A stretch of 64,000 bases of DNA from the NCBI RefSeq assembly GCF_040954645.1, contig NC_092803.1, positions 66,994,427-67,058,426 of the forward strand, in the 5' to 3' direction. The number at the start of each line of letters is the position of its first letter. Position 1 is the first letter of the stretch. This stretch comes from Diabrotica undecimpunctata (taxonomy: Eukaryota > Arthropoda > Insecta > Coleoptera > Chrysomelidae). Below are positions 61,683 to 64,000 of this stretch, one piece after another. Below the pieces are notes generated by a model. That model did no database searches and was not told the DNA's origin. It saw only the letters and a program-made list of their open reading frames with translations. Both the position numbers and the translations under genes were made by a program.

Positions 61683-61808
61683 AATGCTCTGTTATTAATA
61701 TTAGAAATACAACAAAAAAAAGTGAATTTAAGTTCTATCGGTTTCCAAATTCTAATCACAAATAAATGCAACGAGAAAAGTGGATTTATATCATAATAAA
61801 GCAGAAGT
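61683..61808 (+). pseudogene. THAP-domain remnant
   Basis: Frame [20 protein letters not shown], then FPNSNHK, a stop, and QREKWIYIIIKQK: the C..C…F.FP……R..W…I pattern of a THAP zinc finger, but the second cysteine is Ile and there is one stop. It ends with GCAGAA|GTAAGT, a good donor site, so it may derive from exon 1 of a THAP gene or P-element-like transposase. Divergent from exon 1B. Confidence 0.5.
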
Positions 61809-62001
61809 AAGTAACATAACCCAAATTTTGCATTCTTACGCCCTATTTTGTAATAAGTTTGACTTGAACATTAAATTAAAGTTCACTAAGTGTAAATTTT
61901 AATAATATAAAGTTCTTTTAAAGTATAAATTTCAATAATAATCATGTTGATTCAAGTTTGTCCAATTTAGTCTAAAATGAACATTAATTAAAATGTGCTT
62001 A

Positions 62002-62304
62002 AGGGCCGATTGTTCGAATGCTAATTAAAACTTGATTGTAATAAAATATTTAATAAAAATTACATACGTCACATTTTGAGGTTATGTTGAATGATTTATT
62101 TCTTCAATTTTATTATTTTGCGTTTTAGTTTAAAATAAACCATAATTAAACTCTTTCTGATGTTAATTTAATGTTTTTATTAACAAGTCAATAATAATAA
62201 TAATAACAATTTTTTATAATTTTGATAGCTGCTGTGTCGTATTTGATTGTAATTAAATATTTTATTACAATCAAGTTTTGATTAGCATTTGAACAATCGA
62301 CCCT
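62002..62304. mobile_element. MITE, 303 bp, TA-flanked
   Basis: Left end AGGGCCGATTGTTCGAATGC and inverted right end AGGGTCGATTGTTCAAATGC share about 55 bp, including AAAACTTGATTGTAATAAAA. TA flanks both sides (62000-62001, 62305-62306), as for Tc1/mariner-type elements. Non-coding. Confidence 0.85.
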
Positions 62305-62859
62305 TAGGTTGTCATTATGAAATCGGGCGTTAATGTCGCTTCAAAATATTGATATGATATGCAATTATTATTTGTATTTTACAGTGCCTTTTTACTGCGC
62401 CTAATGAGATTAAAAGATCATGTAACTGGCTGTATGGCAAACTGCCGAAGCCATATAAAAAAAGTAACTTTATTTGCAGCTAATATAAAACTAAAATATT
62501 AATGGTGCTAACGCCTTCCCTGATTTATGCCACTAGATGTCGCTTTTTGGAACTTGCACATAGCGACTAGAGTACCAACTTGCGGGAATAAAATTCTGGC
62601 CAGCACGGAAGTAGAATAGACCAGACTATATTCCCTCAGAGTTCGACAACTCTCTGATGCATTGGCTAGTAAAGTACTGCTACATACGAAGCTGATCGAA
62701 CTTGTCGAGGACTGTTACGACTTATCTACCAAAGCTAAGCTTATTAGATCGCCGGTGAGTAAGCACCGGTACGCGGCGATAGAAAACCTAAACTTCTACT
62801 AAGGCACATTCATAAAGAAAAAAGCGTAGTTCTGGAGGTAATTAAACCGAAGGCAATTA

Positions 62860-63960
62860 GTTTTTATTGAATTTTTCTCGTGGGTTGCCCCCTAGAGGTG
62901 CGCAAGTGAAGAAACAAACGGACTTTGCCCTCAGAAATACCTTAAGTGCTTCGTCTGACATGCCGTGATGTTGAATATTAGCATTTAGATCTGGCAGCAA
63001 CGGCTCCATGGCGTGCAGGATAGGAACCGCAAGAGGATCCCTCTCTTTTCTTTCAGATAAGGTATCTGGGATGGCACCTAGAATTCGACTGATAGCGGAC
63101 AGTCGAATGCAAGAAACAGATTCGTCAAAAAAGCAAATTTAAAAATGTACCTTAATTGCACCACGCGATCACCAAGCCGTCAGGCTAAATCGCATAACAT
63201 AAACAAAAATCTATCGTTCTGACTACTGACGTTTCCACCAGTATCCATATCCTCGGCTGAGAGTGGCAGAGCGCAAGTACTTTCCTCGTTTTGTACATAG
63301 AATTGCACTTTGTTGGTAGAGATGGGACATCGTATTTGTTTTTCCTCGATAAAAGGGCCACTTTTGACTTTTGACCACTTTTCAGCCACTTTTCTTGACT
63401 TCTTATTGTGGGTTGATTTTTGGGTTGCTTCCGTTGGTATCTTTGGTGGAGGTGTGTCTGATTGCTCGGACTTGTTTACCCTGCTTTCCATAGATTTATG
63501 CTCGTGCTAGAAGCTTTTAGTTCTTAGAATTTTGCATTGATGTGGCCGATGTAGTTTCGGGTTGATTCCAGAATCGTGTCCTGCAATTCTGATACCTTTT
63601 GTCATAGTTGACTTATCAGTTTATTTTGGTTCGCTATCTCCTTGCCTTTCGAGCGCAGTTTTTTTTTATTTTCGCGAGCTTAGATTTATCATTTTCGCTG
63701 CTGACACTTTGTCGGAGTCTTTACCTTTTGTTCGTCTTTTTTGTCATTTCCTCGTCGGTGATACCCTTGACTTTATCAGTCGTTTTAACTTTCTTCCTAT
63801 GTTTCTTCGTCCTAGTGGTTCTACAGTCTCCGTCCCTTTTGCAAATGGTATTTGCGTCAAAGTAGTCGGTATCCAAATATTTGAAAGTGAGGATATCGTA
63901 CGTATTTCCGTCCATGCACTAACGCAAATATGTAAAATCAAAGAGAAGCTCTATTAACGT
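62860..63960 (-). pseudogene. Degenerate gag-like coding region, unassigned
   Basis: Minus-strand pieces: 63721-63915 (YDILTFKYLDTDYFDANTIC, basic KKHRKKVKTTDKVK), a Lys/Glu-rich helical stretch near 63650-63720, 63180-63491 (SDTPPPKIPTEATQ, KSTHNKKSRKVAEKWSKVKS) and 62865-63110 (RILGAIPDTLSERKERDPLA, LLPDLNANIQHHGMSDEALK, VFLRAKSVCFFTCAP). A basic or coiled start, a proline/lysine-rich middle and a structured C-terminus recall gag or ORF1 proteins of retroelements, but I do not recognise the family. Several frame changes. The opposite-strand frames at 63310-63957 look like shadows. Confidence 0.4.
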
Positions 63961-64000
63961 AAATACCTACAATCACTGTGTAGAAACAATAATAAAGATA

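Noticed and set aside
63562..63957. 131-codon plus-strand frame at the right edge, rich in Phe, Leu and Ser
   Set aside because: Opposite-strand frames have a more protein-like basic/helical composition; this one looks like their shadow.

Overview
The window looks like insect nuclear DNA, most likely from a beetle. It is AT-rich, carries one long multi-exon gene with GT-AG-type introns, and is packed with arthropod transposable elements (non-LTR retrotransposons, Penelope, piggyBac, Tc1/mariner-like, hAT, Gypsy, BEL/Pao, MITEs). The beetle assignment is inference: the single host gene reads like the expanded glycoside hydrolase family 1 (beta-glucosidase/myrosinase-like) genes of leaf beetles.

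Host gene. One GH1 gene runs on the minus strand from an ATG at 45175 to a stop at 5895, about 39 kb. Nine exons join with consistent phases into a 1491-nt reading frame (496 residues). It has a signal peptide, the acid/base motif TINEP (E184) and the nucleophile motif ITENG (E395). One splice donor is predicted to be GC. A second signal-peptide exon with the same splice phase lies at 60829-60866 inside a diverged duplicate of the gene's 5' region (about 59510-61480). Copy A of that duplicate is the working intron 1 and 5' flank, and was later filled with transposons.

Layout. 1-5894 is downstream of the gene: an R1-type LINE remnant (577-1045), a perfect hairpin (1769-1837) and an RTE-like LINE with a 10-bp target-site duplication (1894-4408). 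5895-45175 is the GH1 gene. Intron 7 holds a LINE chimera (7595-9772). Intron 6 holds a degenerate LINE and a piggyBac copy. Intron 5 holds a complete but inactivated piggyBac element (15903-18390), a 399-bp MITE and a Tc1/mariner-type transposase relic. Intron 2 holds a LINE split by another LINE. Intron 1 holds a roughly 3-kb element with ~0.5-kb terminal inverted repeats and a PIN/XPG-nuclease-like gene (29965-32993), a three-level LINE stack (about 33745-38045), a head-to-head palindromic pair of Penelope elements with identical arms (38608-42560), and a hAT/ZBED-like relic.

45176-64000 is upstream of exon 1. It contains a DNA element with terminal and subterminal repeats and a transposase-like gene of the insect DUF7869 type (about 45912-48420), Gypsy pol remnants, nested LINEs (50769-52447), an RNase H-bearing LINE inserted in a probable LTR (54505-56863), an RLE-type LINE tail, the orphan first exon, a THAP-domain remnant, a TA-flanked MITE (62002-62304) and a degenerate coding region of unknown type (62860-63960).

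Best leads: the PIN/XPG-like element with no recognisable DDE transposase, the DUF7869-type element with defined ends, the Penelope palindrome, and the duplicated signal-peptide exon. All assignments come from reading the sequence; no database search was run.
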